From NCBI GenBank assembly GCA_024233395.1, contig JACKPR010000020.1, positions 1 to 5,486 on the forward strand: a stretch of DNA of 5,486 nt. The letters are read 5' to 3'. The DNA is from Chlamydiales bacterium. GTDB lineage: Bacteria > Chlamydiota > Chlamydiia > Chlamydiales > Simkaniaceae. Shown one piece after another: positions 1 to 5,486 of this stretch. The notes below the pieces were generated by a model. It was not told the DNA's origin. It saw nothing but the letters and a program-made list of their open reading frames with translations, and made no database searches. The position numbers were made by a program, and so were the translations under genes. The first letter of the stretch is position 1; every line of letters starts with the position of its first letter.

Positions 1-732
1 TTGTCTGTAAAAGTTGATACGCTTATCAATGGAATTGTGAATTTAAGTGGTGTGGAAAAATCCTTAGAGAGTTCCCATCCTTCAGGTTTCCCACCTTTTA
101 TGCAAGTCGGTTACTACCACAGTAAAAATTACATTATGGGAGTTCCCTATATCAGTGTTGTTTTACCAAGACGGCAAATTGTCCATTTCCCTCGTCCCTT
201 GCAAGAACACCTTCTTCGGTTTAGCGAAGAGCAACTTGAACTTCAATTCGTGATTTTCAGAAAACCAGTTCAGGAAGACCCTAATTTTAGTTTAATTTTC
301 CATCATCTTTTTTTTTCAGAATATCCAAAGCACTCTAAAGTCTTTCAAGAAATTTCTGTAGGACTTTTTGGAGCTGAAGGAATCAAAAGGGGGACAGGAA
401 GGTCAGTCCCATGGGAAAGAATTCAAAAAGATACTATTATTGTTCATGCTGATGGAGAGAGCTATTCACACTCTCCAGATAACTTTAGAGTTCAAATGGA
501 AGGAAAAGTTGGGACTTTTTATGTGGGGGCTTCCTATGTTCATTGTGAAGATGATACACAAAATAAAGCCTATGGGGTGATGGGAGTTGTTTTAGATCTC
601 GATGATGAGAATTTTGAAAATCCAGCACTAAAAATTGAGCAGAAGTTGGAGGAAAGCCACACCTTGAAAGATTTTATTGATGGATGTGGCGGGGAGATCA
701 GCAAACTTTTTACTTTCAATCCAGACTATTAA
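1..732 (+). CDS. Hypothetical protein upstream of the suf operon, possibly 5'-partial
   Basis: I do not recognise this protein of 243 residues and assign no function. The frame is open from base 1 to a TAA at 730-732. The first codon is TTG, which could be a true start, but no upstream sequence is visible, so neither the ribosome binding site nor a longer N-terminus can be judged. An in-frame ATG at 100 (residue 34) is a less likely alternative. I see no signal peptide and no membrane segment; the longest hydrophobic patch is short, around residues 95-105. A mixed, probably beta-rich middle (about 140-200) is followed by an acidic C-terminal part from about residue 195. There are only two cysteines (182 and 229) and no Cys cluster suggesting an Fe-S protein. 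It lies 59 bp before sufB on the same strand. That gap contains a possible promoter, so co-transcription with suf is uncertain and a role in cluster assembly cannot be inferred. It is probably a real gene, given its length and lack of a competing frame. Confidence 0.75.
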   Translation: MSVKVDTLINGIVNLSGVEKSLESSHPSGFPPFMQVGYYHSKNYIMGVPYISVVLPRRQIVHFPRPLQEHLLRFSEEQLELQFVIFRKPVQEDPNFSLIFHHLFFSEYPKHSKVFQEISVGLFGAEGIKRGTGRSVPWERIQKDTIIVHADGESYSHSPDNFRVQMEGKVGTFYVGASYVHCEDDTQNKAYGVMGVVLDLDDENFENPALKIEQKLEESHTLKDFIDGCGGEISKLFTFNPDY

Positions 733-741
733 CCTCATTGG

Positions 742-770
742 TTGACTTTGGGCCTGAAACAAGGTATTTT
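742..770 (+). promoter_or_regulatory. Possible sigma70-type promoter for sufB
   Basis: A TTGACT box at 742-747 (5 of 6 to the -35 consensus) and a TATTTT box at 765-770 (4 of 6 to the -10 consensus) are separated by exactly 17 bp. Transcription would start near 777, giving a leader of about 15 nt before the sufB start. The spacing and position are good but the -10 box is imperfect, and AT-rich DNA produces such matches by chance. I see no clear Fur or IscR operator overlapping it. Confidence 0.38.
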
Positions 771-782
771 TAGTGCCTAAAT

Positions 783-788
783 AAGAGA
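783..788 (+). promoter_or_regulatory. Weak ribosome binding site of sufB
   Basis: AAGAGA lies just before two consecutive ATG codons at 792 and 795. Only 3 nt separate it from the first ATG and 6 nt from the second, so the second ATG has the better spacing. The true SufB start may therefore be 795, one residue shorter. Confidence 0.4.
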
Positions 789-791
789 ATA

Positions 792-2234
792 ATGATGTCT
801 ACTGAAGAACTCCTTTCCTCTAGGGAAGAATACAAATATGGCTTTCGAACAGAGATCGAATCAGACCTCTTCCCCAAGGGGCTTGATGAAGAAACTGTGC
901 GCGCCCTTTCAGCAAAGAAGGAAGAGCCTGAGTTTATGCTGAATTTTCGGCTGAAGGCTTATCACAAATGGAAAGAAATGACCCCTCCCCATTGGGGCCA
1001 TTTGAAAATTGATCCGATTGATTTCCAAGATATGCGTTACTATGCTGCTCCAAAAAAAAAGCAAGAGCTCAGTAGTCTAGATGAAGTCGATCCTGAACTT
1101 TTAAAAACCTTTGATAAATTAGGCATTCCTCTTGATGAACAAAAGCGGCTGACAAATGTTGCTATCGATGTTGTCTTTGATTCGGTTTCTTTAGGAACAA
1201 CGTTTCGAGAAACTCTTGAAAAAGCTGGAGTTGTTCTTTGTTCTATCAGCGAAGCTGTTAAAAAATATCCAGAGCTTTTAGAAAAATATTTAGGAACTGT
1301 TGTTCCAATCGGTGATAACTTTTATGCCGCATTGAATTCGGCTGTTTTTTCTGATGGCTCTTTTGTCTATGTTCCCAAAGGGGTAAAAAGTCCCATAGAG
1401 CTTTCCACTTATTTCCGTATTAACGAGCGGGAAACTGGGCAATTTGAGAGAACGCTGATCATTGCTGAACCCGGTTCCTATGTGAGTTATTTAGAAGGAT
1501 GCACGGCTCCTGCTTATGATGAAAATCAACTTCATGCAGCCGTTGTAGAACTCATTGCTCATGAAGATGCAGAGATTAAATATTCAACCGTTCAAAATTG
1601 GTATGCAGGAGATAAAACAACAGGGAAAGGGGGGATCTATAATTTCGTGACAAAACGGGGGAAATGTGCGGGGAAACGGTCGAAAATTTCTTGGACACAA
1701 GTCGAAGCCGGTGCAGCGATTACATGGAAATATCCAAGTTGTATTTTACAAGGGGATGAATCTGTAGGAGAATTTTACTCTGTTGCATTAACCAATGGGA
1801 AAATGCAAGCCGATACGGGAACAAAGATGATTCATCTTGGAAAAGGGACCCGTTCAACGATTATTTCTAAAGGGATTTCTGCTGATGAGTCTTCTAACTC
1901 TTATCGGGGACTTGTTCATATTGGAGCCAAAGCAGACGGAGCGCGAAATTTTACCCAATGTGATTCGATGCTTGTCAAGAATTGCTGTAGTGCCAATACC
2001 TTTCCTTATATTGAAGTTCACAATGAATCTGCAGAATTAGAACATGAAGCCTCTACCTCAAAGATGAATGAAGAGCAACTCTTTTACTTACAATCAAGAG
2101 GGATTTCTCAAGAAGATGCCATACAAATGATTGTCAATGGATTTTGCAAAGAAGTCATTAAAGAACTCCCACTGGAGTTTGCTGCAGAAGCACAAAAATT
2201 ATTAACATTAAAATTAGAAGGATCCGTTGGATAG
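792..2234 (+). CDS. sufB: Fe-S cluster assembly scaffold protein SufB
   Basis: SufB is the scaffold subunit of the cytosolic SufBC2D complex, on which a nascent Fe-S cluster is built from sulfur delivered by SufS. The product has 480 residues (E. coli SufB has 495) and aligns over its whole length: an N-terminal helical part (about 1-120), the beta-helix core, and a C-terminal helical domain ending in the typical LPLEFAAEAQKLL stretch near the stop. By comparison with E. coli, the residues of the proposed sulfur path are all present: Arg209, Asn211, Glu219, Cys237 (E. coli Cys254), Gln268, Trp270 and Lys288. So are the cluster-site residues Cys390 (E. coli Cys405, in TQCDSML) and Glu417-His418-Glu419 (E. 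coli 432-434). An additional vicinal pair, Cys398-Cys399, lies eight residues after Cys390. Two adjacent ATGs open the frame and 795 is an equally good start. A run of nine A at 1052-1060 lies inside the gene without breaking it. It is the first suf gene here, 169 bp before sufC. Confidence 0.97.
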   Translation: MMSTEELLSSREEYKYGFRTEIESDLFPKGLDEETVRALSAKKEEPEFMLNFRLKAYHKWKEMTPPHWGHLKIDPIDFQDMRYYAAPKKKQELSSLDEVDPELLKTFDKLGIPLDEQKRLTNVAIDVVFDSVSLGTTFRETLEKAGVVLCSISEAVKKYPELLEKYLGTVVPIGDNFYAALNSAVFSDGSFVYVPKGVKSPIELSTYFRINERETGQFERTLIIAEPGSYVSYLEGCTAPAYDENQLHAAVVELIAHEDAEIKYSTVQNWYAGDKTTGKGGIYNFVTKRGKCAGKRSKISWTQVEAGAAITWKYPSCILQGDESVGEFYSVALTNGKMQADTGTKMIHLGKGTRSTIISKGISADESSNSYRGLVHIGAKADGARNFTQCDSMLVKNCCSANTFPYIEVHNESAELEHEASTSKMNEEQLFYLQSRGISQEDAIQMIVNGFCKEVIKELPLEFAAEAQKLLTLKLEGSVG

Positions 2235-2292
2235 TGAACCTGTTCCATACTAAAGCTATTTTTTTATTCCAGCCTTTTTGGCATCTTTTCTC

Positions 2293-2343
2293 TTTTCATT
2301 TTGAGGAGTCCTTGTCTTTTAGACAATGTTCTCAAAATGAAAG
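2293..2343 (+). other. Imperfect hairpin in the sufB-sufC gap
   Basis: The arm at 2294-2305 is perfectly complementary to 2331-2342 (12 bp), with one further G-U pair possible at 2293/2343. Inside it, TTGTCT (2312-2317) pairs with AGACAA (2321-2326) around a 3-nt TTT loop. The two stems are separated by an asymmetric internal loop of 6 and 4 nt. The arms are AT-rich and no T-run follows on either strand, so it does not look like a classical intrinsic terminator. It could protect or process the mRNA, cause partial attenuation between sufB and sufC, or be a remnant of a small repeat. The base pairing is seen directly; any function is inference. The remainder of the gap (2235-2403) contains a 7-T run at 2259-2265 without a convincing stem before it, and the sufC ribosome binding site. 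Confidence 0.6.
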
Positions 2344-2389
2344 TAAAAAACTTGCTCAAAAATGCAAGAAATCAAACAACACCTTTAAT

Positions 2390-2395
2390 AAGGAG
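2390..2395 (+). promoter_or_regulatory. Strong ribosome binding site fixing the TTG start of sufC
   Basis: AAGGAG is a consensus Shine-Dalgarno sequence with 8 nt between it and the TTG at 2404. This spacing, together with the usual SufC N-terminus beginning right there, decides the TTG start. Confidence 0.85.
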
Positions 2396-2403
2396 TAGGT
2401 TCA

Positions 2404-3138
2404 TTGCTACAGGTTAAAGATTTACATGTTTCTGTTGAAGGACAGCCAATTCTTAAGGGGTTTACCTTAAGCGTAAAGCCAGGTGAAGTCCATGCGATTA
2501 TGGGACCGAATGGTGCTGGGAAATCAACACTTGCTAAAGTCTTAGCAGGAGATCCTAGCTATGAAGTGACAGGGGGATCGGTAACCTTTTTAGGAAAAGA
2601 TCTTTTAGAACTAGATATTGAAGAAAGAGCCCATCTTGGTCTTTTTATGGGATTTCAATATCCCGTAGAAATCCCTGGCGTAAGCAATACAGAATTTCTC
2701 TTTAGTGCATTAAATAGTAAACGGAAGAGCCAGGGGGATAACCCTCTTTCACAAGAGGTTTTTGAAAAACTTCTCCAGGAAAAAATGAAGGCTATTGGAG
2801 TGAATCCTGAATTTGCTAAACGTGATGTAAATGGAGGGTTTTCAGGAGGAGAGAAGAAACGGAATGAAATTCTCCAGATGGCAATTTTAGAGCCTCAACT
2901 TGCAATATTAGATGAAACAGATTCGGGTCTTGATATCGATGCGATGCGCGTTGTTGCGGAAGGGGTAAATCAGCAATTGACAAAAGATAATGCTCTGATA
3001 TTAATCACACACTATCAACGCCTTTTAGATTACATCAAGCCTCACTTTGTTCATGTTGTGGTGGATGGAAAAATTGTTGAAACAGGAGGCCCAGAACTCT
3101 CTCTCAAGCTTGAAGAAAAAGGATATCAATTGATCTAA
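2404..3138 (+). CDS. sufC: Fe-S cluster assembly ATPase SufC
   Basis: SufC is the ABC-type ATPase of the SufBC2D complex. It binds SufB and SufD, and its ATP-driven dimerisation is thought to open the SufB-SufD interface for cluster formation. It is a soluble cytosolic protein, not a transporter. The 244 residues match the family (E. coli 248), with all nucleotide-binding motifs: Walker A GPNGAGKST at 34-42 with Lys40; Q-loop Gln85 in GFQYP; signature FSGGEKKR at 146-153; Walker B LAILDE at 166-171 with catalytic Glu171; D-loop SGLD at 174-177; and switch His203. Lys152, Glu171, Asp173 and His203 have the same numbers as the E. coli residues described for SufC regulation, and the SufC hallmark ETDSGLD is present. 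Translation starts at TTG behind a consensus ribosome binding site. The stop TAA shares its last base with the sufD ATG, so the two are probably translationally coupled. Confidence 0.98.
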   Translation: MLQVKDLHVSVEGQPILKGFTLSVKPGEVHAIMGPNGAGKSTLAKVLAGDPSYEVTGGSVTFLGKDLLELDIEERAHLGLFMGFQYPVEIPGVSNTEFLFSALNSKRKSQGDNPLSQEVFEKLLQEKMKAIGVNPEFAKRDVNGGFSGGEKKRNEILQMAILEPQLAILDETDSGLDIDAMRVVAEGVNQQLTKDNALILITHYQRLLDYIKPHFVHVVVDGKIVETGGPELSLKLEEKGYQLI

Positions 3139-4265
3139 TGAACCTTCTTGAAACATTAAAACCTCATATTGAGCTCAGAGATCTTTGGAAGAAAAAAGCA
3201 TGGACTATTTTAGAAAAAATAGGTCTTCCTACAAAAAAATGGGATCCTTTCAAATATGTTTCTTTAAGTGCTCTTTGCTCATCCTCTTTTCTTCCTATTT
3301 TTAAACCATTTCCTAAGCAAGAAGGGATGATTTCTTTAACCTTTGAAGAAGCCATGCGAAGCTATGGAGCTCTTCTTCAAAAGAGTTTTGCGGAAAATCT
3401 AGCCGAAGAAAAAAACCCCTTTGCTCTTCTCAATACAGCCATTTCTAAGGAAGGACAATTTCTTTATATTCCTCCAGGGAAAAGTATTGAGCTTTCTTGG
3501 GAGTTTCTTTTAAGTGAGGGACTTCGGGTTCCAAAATTAGAAATTTTTGTGGGGAAAGGAGCAACCCTTAAAATATCCATGAAGTGTGAAGGAAAAGGAA
3601 CCTATTTTTATAATCCTTATCTTCAGTTGACCATTGATGAGGGAGCGCATGTTTTGATTCATGAGCATTTGGAGCATAGTCATCAAGCCTTTGCGATGCA
3701 TACGGTCCGAGCTCGAGTAAAGAAAGATGCTTCATTAAGATTTTTTACTTTCTCTAAAGGGGCTCGATGTGAAAGGCATGATATTCAAACCATTTTAAGT
3801 GGTGAAAATAGTGAAGTAGATCTCAAAGGGCTTTCTCTTCCAAGTGGAAAGGATGAAATCCATCATTTTATTACCGTTAAACACTGCGCAGAAAGGACTC
3901 GTTCGAATCAACATTACAAAACGGCGCTGATGGACCAAGGGCGTTCAAGTTTTGAGGGGAAAATTTTTGTAGAGAAAGAGGCGCAAAAAACAGAAGCCTA
4001 CCAACTCAATAATAACCTTCTTTTAAGCCCCAAAGCAAAAGCAATGAGCAAACCGAATTTAGAAATTTATGCTGATGATGTGAAAGCTTCTCATGGGGCA
4101 ACAGCCACGCAGCCAAAAAAAGAAGAACTCTTTTATCTTCAAACACGAGGGCTAAGTCTCAAAGAGGCAAAATGGCAATTAGCTCGTGGGTTTTGCAGTG
4201 AATTAATGGATGGGGAAACCGTGGATCGTTTTTTAAAACTAAGAGGTAATGATGGGAATGTTTGA
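3138..4265 (+). CDS. sufD: Fe-S cluster assembly protein SufD
   Basis: SufD is the paralogue of SufB that pairs with it in the SufBC2D complex, supporting cluster formation and iron acquisition. The 375 residues make it shorter than E. coli SufD (423), mainly in the less conserved N-terminal part, which looks complete (helical to about residue 110). The beta-helix core follows, then the family block AQKTEAYQLNNNLLLS at 282-297, KPNLEIYADDVKASHGAT at 305-322, and a C-terminal helical domain with LFYLQTRGL. His319 in SHGAT corresponds to E. coli His360, a proposed cluster-site residue. Directly after it the sequence reads ATATQPKKEE rather than the common ATVGQLDEE-like form. It is distinguished from SufB by its length and by this SHGAT region in place of the SufB Cys block. 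The ATG overlaps the sufC stop as TAATG; an AAAAAGGA stretch 14 nt upstream is too far for an ideal ribosome site, which again suggests coupling. Confidence 0.94.
   Translation: MNLLETLKPHIELRDLWKKKAWTILEKIGLPTKKWDPFKYVSLSALCSSSFLPIFKPFPKQEGMISLTFEEAMRSYGALLQKSFAENLAEEKNPFALLNTAISKEGQFLYIPPGKSIELSWEFLLSEGLRVPKLEIFVGKGATLKISMKCEGKGTYFYNPYLQLTIDEGAHVLIHEHLEHSHQAFAMHTVRARVKKDASLRFFTFSKGARCERHDIQTILSGENSEVDLKGLSLPSGKDEIHHFITVKHCAERTRSNQHYKTALMDQGRSSFEGKIFVEKEAQKTEAYQLNNNLLLSPKAKAMSKPNLEIYADDVKASHGATATQPKKEELFYLQTRGLSLKEAKWQLARGFCSELMDGETVDRFLKLRGNDGNV
4241..4246 (+). promoter_or_regulatory. Ribosome binding site of sufS, inside sufD
   Basis: AAGAGG lies in the last codons of sufD. Three in-frame ATGs follow at 4249, 4252 and 4258, with spacings of 2, 5 and 11 nt. 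The 4252 start has the best spacing, 4249 is too close, and 4258 gives the N-terminus most like E. coli SufS. Confidence 0.5.
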
Positions 4266-5486
4266 CGTATGGCGGGTTAGAGAAAACTTCCCGATGATGA
4301 AAAAAACAATGAATGGGAAACCTCTAATTTATTTAGATACAGCCTCGACTTCTCAAAAACCCCAGGTTGTCATAGATGCGGTTAATCGTTTTTATAAAGA
4401 GGAATATGGAACTGTTCATCGTGCAGTCTATGAAATCGCTGCCCATTCAACAGAAATGTATAGTGCTGTTCGGAGCAAAGTTAAGCGGTTCATCAATGCA
4501 AGAGATGAAGAGGAAATCGTTTTTACTCGTGGAACAACAGAGGCGATTAATCTTATTGCTTATTCATACGGGCGAACGTTTCTTGAAAAAGGAGATGAAA
4601 TCATTATCTCCGAGATGGAACACCATTCTAACATTGTTCCTTGGCAACTCTTAGCTGAAGAAAAAGGACTTAAACTTAAATTTATTCCTATGTCCCTTGA
4701 AGGGGAGTTGCAGATAGATATCTTTAAAGAGCTTCTTTCAGACAAAACGAAATTTGTTTCTGTGGGACATATTTCAAATGTAACGGGAACTGTGAACCCC
4801 ATTGAAGAAATCATTGAACTTTCTCATGGAGTTGGTGCAAAGGTCATGATTGATGGAGCTCAAGCAGCCTCTCATGTCACTTTGGATATGCAAACACTTA
4901 ATGCAGACTTTTATGTTTTCTCAGGACATAAAATGTATGGACCAACAGGAATTGGAATTCTTTATGGAAAACGGCCTCTTTTAGAAGCGATGCCTCCTTT
5001 TATTGCTGGGGGAGATATGATCGAATCGGTCACTATGGAAAAATCAACGTTCCAAGGACCTCCCTTTAAATTTGAAGCAGGAACCCCTTCGATAGCTTCT
5101 GTAATTGGCCTAGGTGCTGCAATCGATTACATTGAAAGTATTGGACGAAAAGCTATTGACGAATGGCAAAAAAAACTCGTCACATTTGCTTTAGAGAAGC
5201 TTAAACCGGTTAGTGGAATAAAGATTATTGGCTTACCAAAAGAAAGAGGCCCCATTATTAGTTTTCAATTAGCAGGTGTTCATCCTTTAGATATAGGAAC
5301 TCTTTTAGGTCTTAAGGGAATAGCTATTCGAACGGGGCATCTTTGTGCTTATCCTACACTGAAGCGATTGGGTGTTCAGTCTTTAGCTCGTATTTCTTTT
5401 GGGGTCTACAATACGATCGAAGAGGTTGATACGACAATTCATGCTATCAAAGAAGGCGCGGTTATTCTAAACCCCATTAATGCGAC
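4252..5486 (+). CDS. sufS: Cysteine desulfurase SufS (3' end outside the window)
   Basis: SufS is a PLP-dependent group II cysteine desulfurase that converts cysteine to alanine and holds the sulfur as a persulfide on an active-site cysteine for transfer to the SUF scaffold. The frame is open to the window end with 411 codons; E. coli SufS has 406 residues, so the stop should lie just beyond. Numbered from 4252, the key residues match E. coli with an offset of one: His124 (in EMEHHSN, stacking on PLP), Asp201 (DGAQA), Lys227 (SGHKMYGP, Schiff base), Arg360 and Cys365 (RTGHLCAYP, persulfide), and Arg380. FEAGTP is also present. The residue before the catalytic Cys is Leu where E. coli has His, and the N-terminal motif reads LDTASTSQKP rather than LDSAASAQKP. 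The start is uncertain between 4252 and 4258; either overlaps the end of sufD by 14 or 8 nt, implying translational coupling. No SufE or SufU partner gene is visible in this window. Confidence 0.96.
   Translation, partial: MGMFDVWRVRENFPMMKKTMNGKPLIYLDTASTSQKPQVVIDAVNRFYKEEYGTVHRAVYEIAAHSTEMYSAVRSKVKRFINARDEEEIVFTRGTTEAINLIAYSYGRTFLEKGDEIIISEMEHHSNIVPWQLLAEEKGLKLKFIPMSLEGELQIDIFKELLSDKTKFVSVGHISNVTGTVNPIEEIIELSHGVGAKVMIDGAQAASHVTLDMQTLNADFYVFSGHKMYGPTGIGILYGKRPLLEAMPPFIAGGDMIESVTMEKSTFQGPPFKFEAGTPSIASVIGLGAAIDYIESIGRKAIDEWQKKLVTFALEKLKPVSGIKIIGLPKERGPIISFQLAGVHPLDIGTLLGLKGIAIRTGHLCAYPTLKRLGVQSLARISFGVYNTIEEVDTTIHAIKEGAVILNPINA

Noticed and set aside
368..580. Overlapping 70-codon frame in the first gene
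   Set aside because: It lies wholly inside the longer frame, has low-complexity composition and no ribosome site; it is a shadow frame. The same applies to 1837-2040 (in sufB), 3164-3355 minus (opposite sufD), and 4376-4654 plus and 4560-4814 minus (in sufS).
762..778. Terminator hairpin after the first gene
   Set aside because: The stem is 7 bp with two G-U pairs and a TTT loop, is not followed by a T-run, and overlaps the candidate -10 box.
2251..2282. Intrinsic terminator after sufB (7-T run at 2259-2265)
   Set aside because: No GC-rich stem precedes the T-run; the nearby GCC/GGC pairing is only 3 bp.
2384..2389. TTTAAT as a -10 box for a separate sufC promoter
   Set aside because: No -35-like hexamer is found 16-18 bp upstream, and transcription would start on top of the ribosome binding site.
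3125..3134. Perfect 10-bp palindrome ATCAATTGAT at the end of sufC, next to the sufD start
   Set aside because: It lies within codons of SufC, has no loop for an RNA hairpin, and a 10-bp AT-rich palindrome is expected by chance.
2404..3138. An ABC transporter ATPase
   Set aside because: No permease is present; the ETDSGLD motif, E. coli-identical key positions and sufB/sufD neighbours identify SufC.
4300..4306. Seven-A run near the sufS start as a frameshift site
   Set aside because: The SufS reading frame is continuous across it and matches the family N-terminus on both sides.

Overview
This window carries most of a SUF iron-sulfur cluster assembly operon, in the order sufB-sufC-sufD-sufS on the + strand, preceded by one gene I do not recognise. 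Four proteins are identified from family motifs: SufB (cluster scaffold), SufC (ABC-type ATPase), SufD (scaffold paralogue) and SufS (PLP-dependent cysteine desulfurase). SufS is cut by the right edge of the window. I see no tRNA, rRNA, CRISPR array, insertion sequence or phage gene.

The DNA is AT-rich with tight gene packing and two TTG starts. Gene order sufBCDS with no isc genes in view, together with the SufB sequence type, fits an intracellular bacterium of the Chlamydiota: the Chlamydia locus CT684-CT687 has the same order. The unfamiliar upstream gene would then suggest an environmental chlamydia rather than a Chlamydia species. This assignment is inference; other sufBCDS lineages, such as Bacteroidota and cyanobacteria, are not excluded.

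Layout: 1-732 is an unrecognised protein of 243 residues that may continue upstream. The 59-bp gap after it contains a plausible sigma70-type promoter. sufB spans 792-2234. A 169-bp gap (2235-2403) follows, which is unusually long for this operon and holds a strong imperfect hairpin and then a consensus ribosome binding site for sufC (TTG start, 2404-3138). sufC, sufD (3138-4265) and sufS (from about 4252 to the window end) overlap one another, so they are very probably translationally coupled.

How the genes work together: SufS takes sulfur from cysteine as a persulfide on its active-site cysteine, and SufBC2D accepts it and builds a cluster, with ATP hydrolysis by SufC driving the change in the SufB-SufD pair. 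Residues known to matter in the E. coli proteins are present in all four: the SufB route residues and Cys390, SufC Lys40/Glu171/His203, SufD His319, and SufS Lys227/Cys365. The machine therefore looks functional. A sulfur-transfer partner (SufE or SufU) and an A-type carrier are not in the window. I found no evidence of a previously undescribed system. The points most worth checking are the sufB-sufC intergenic structure, the unknown first gene, and local departures from consensus in SufS and SufD.
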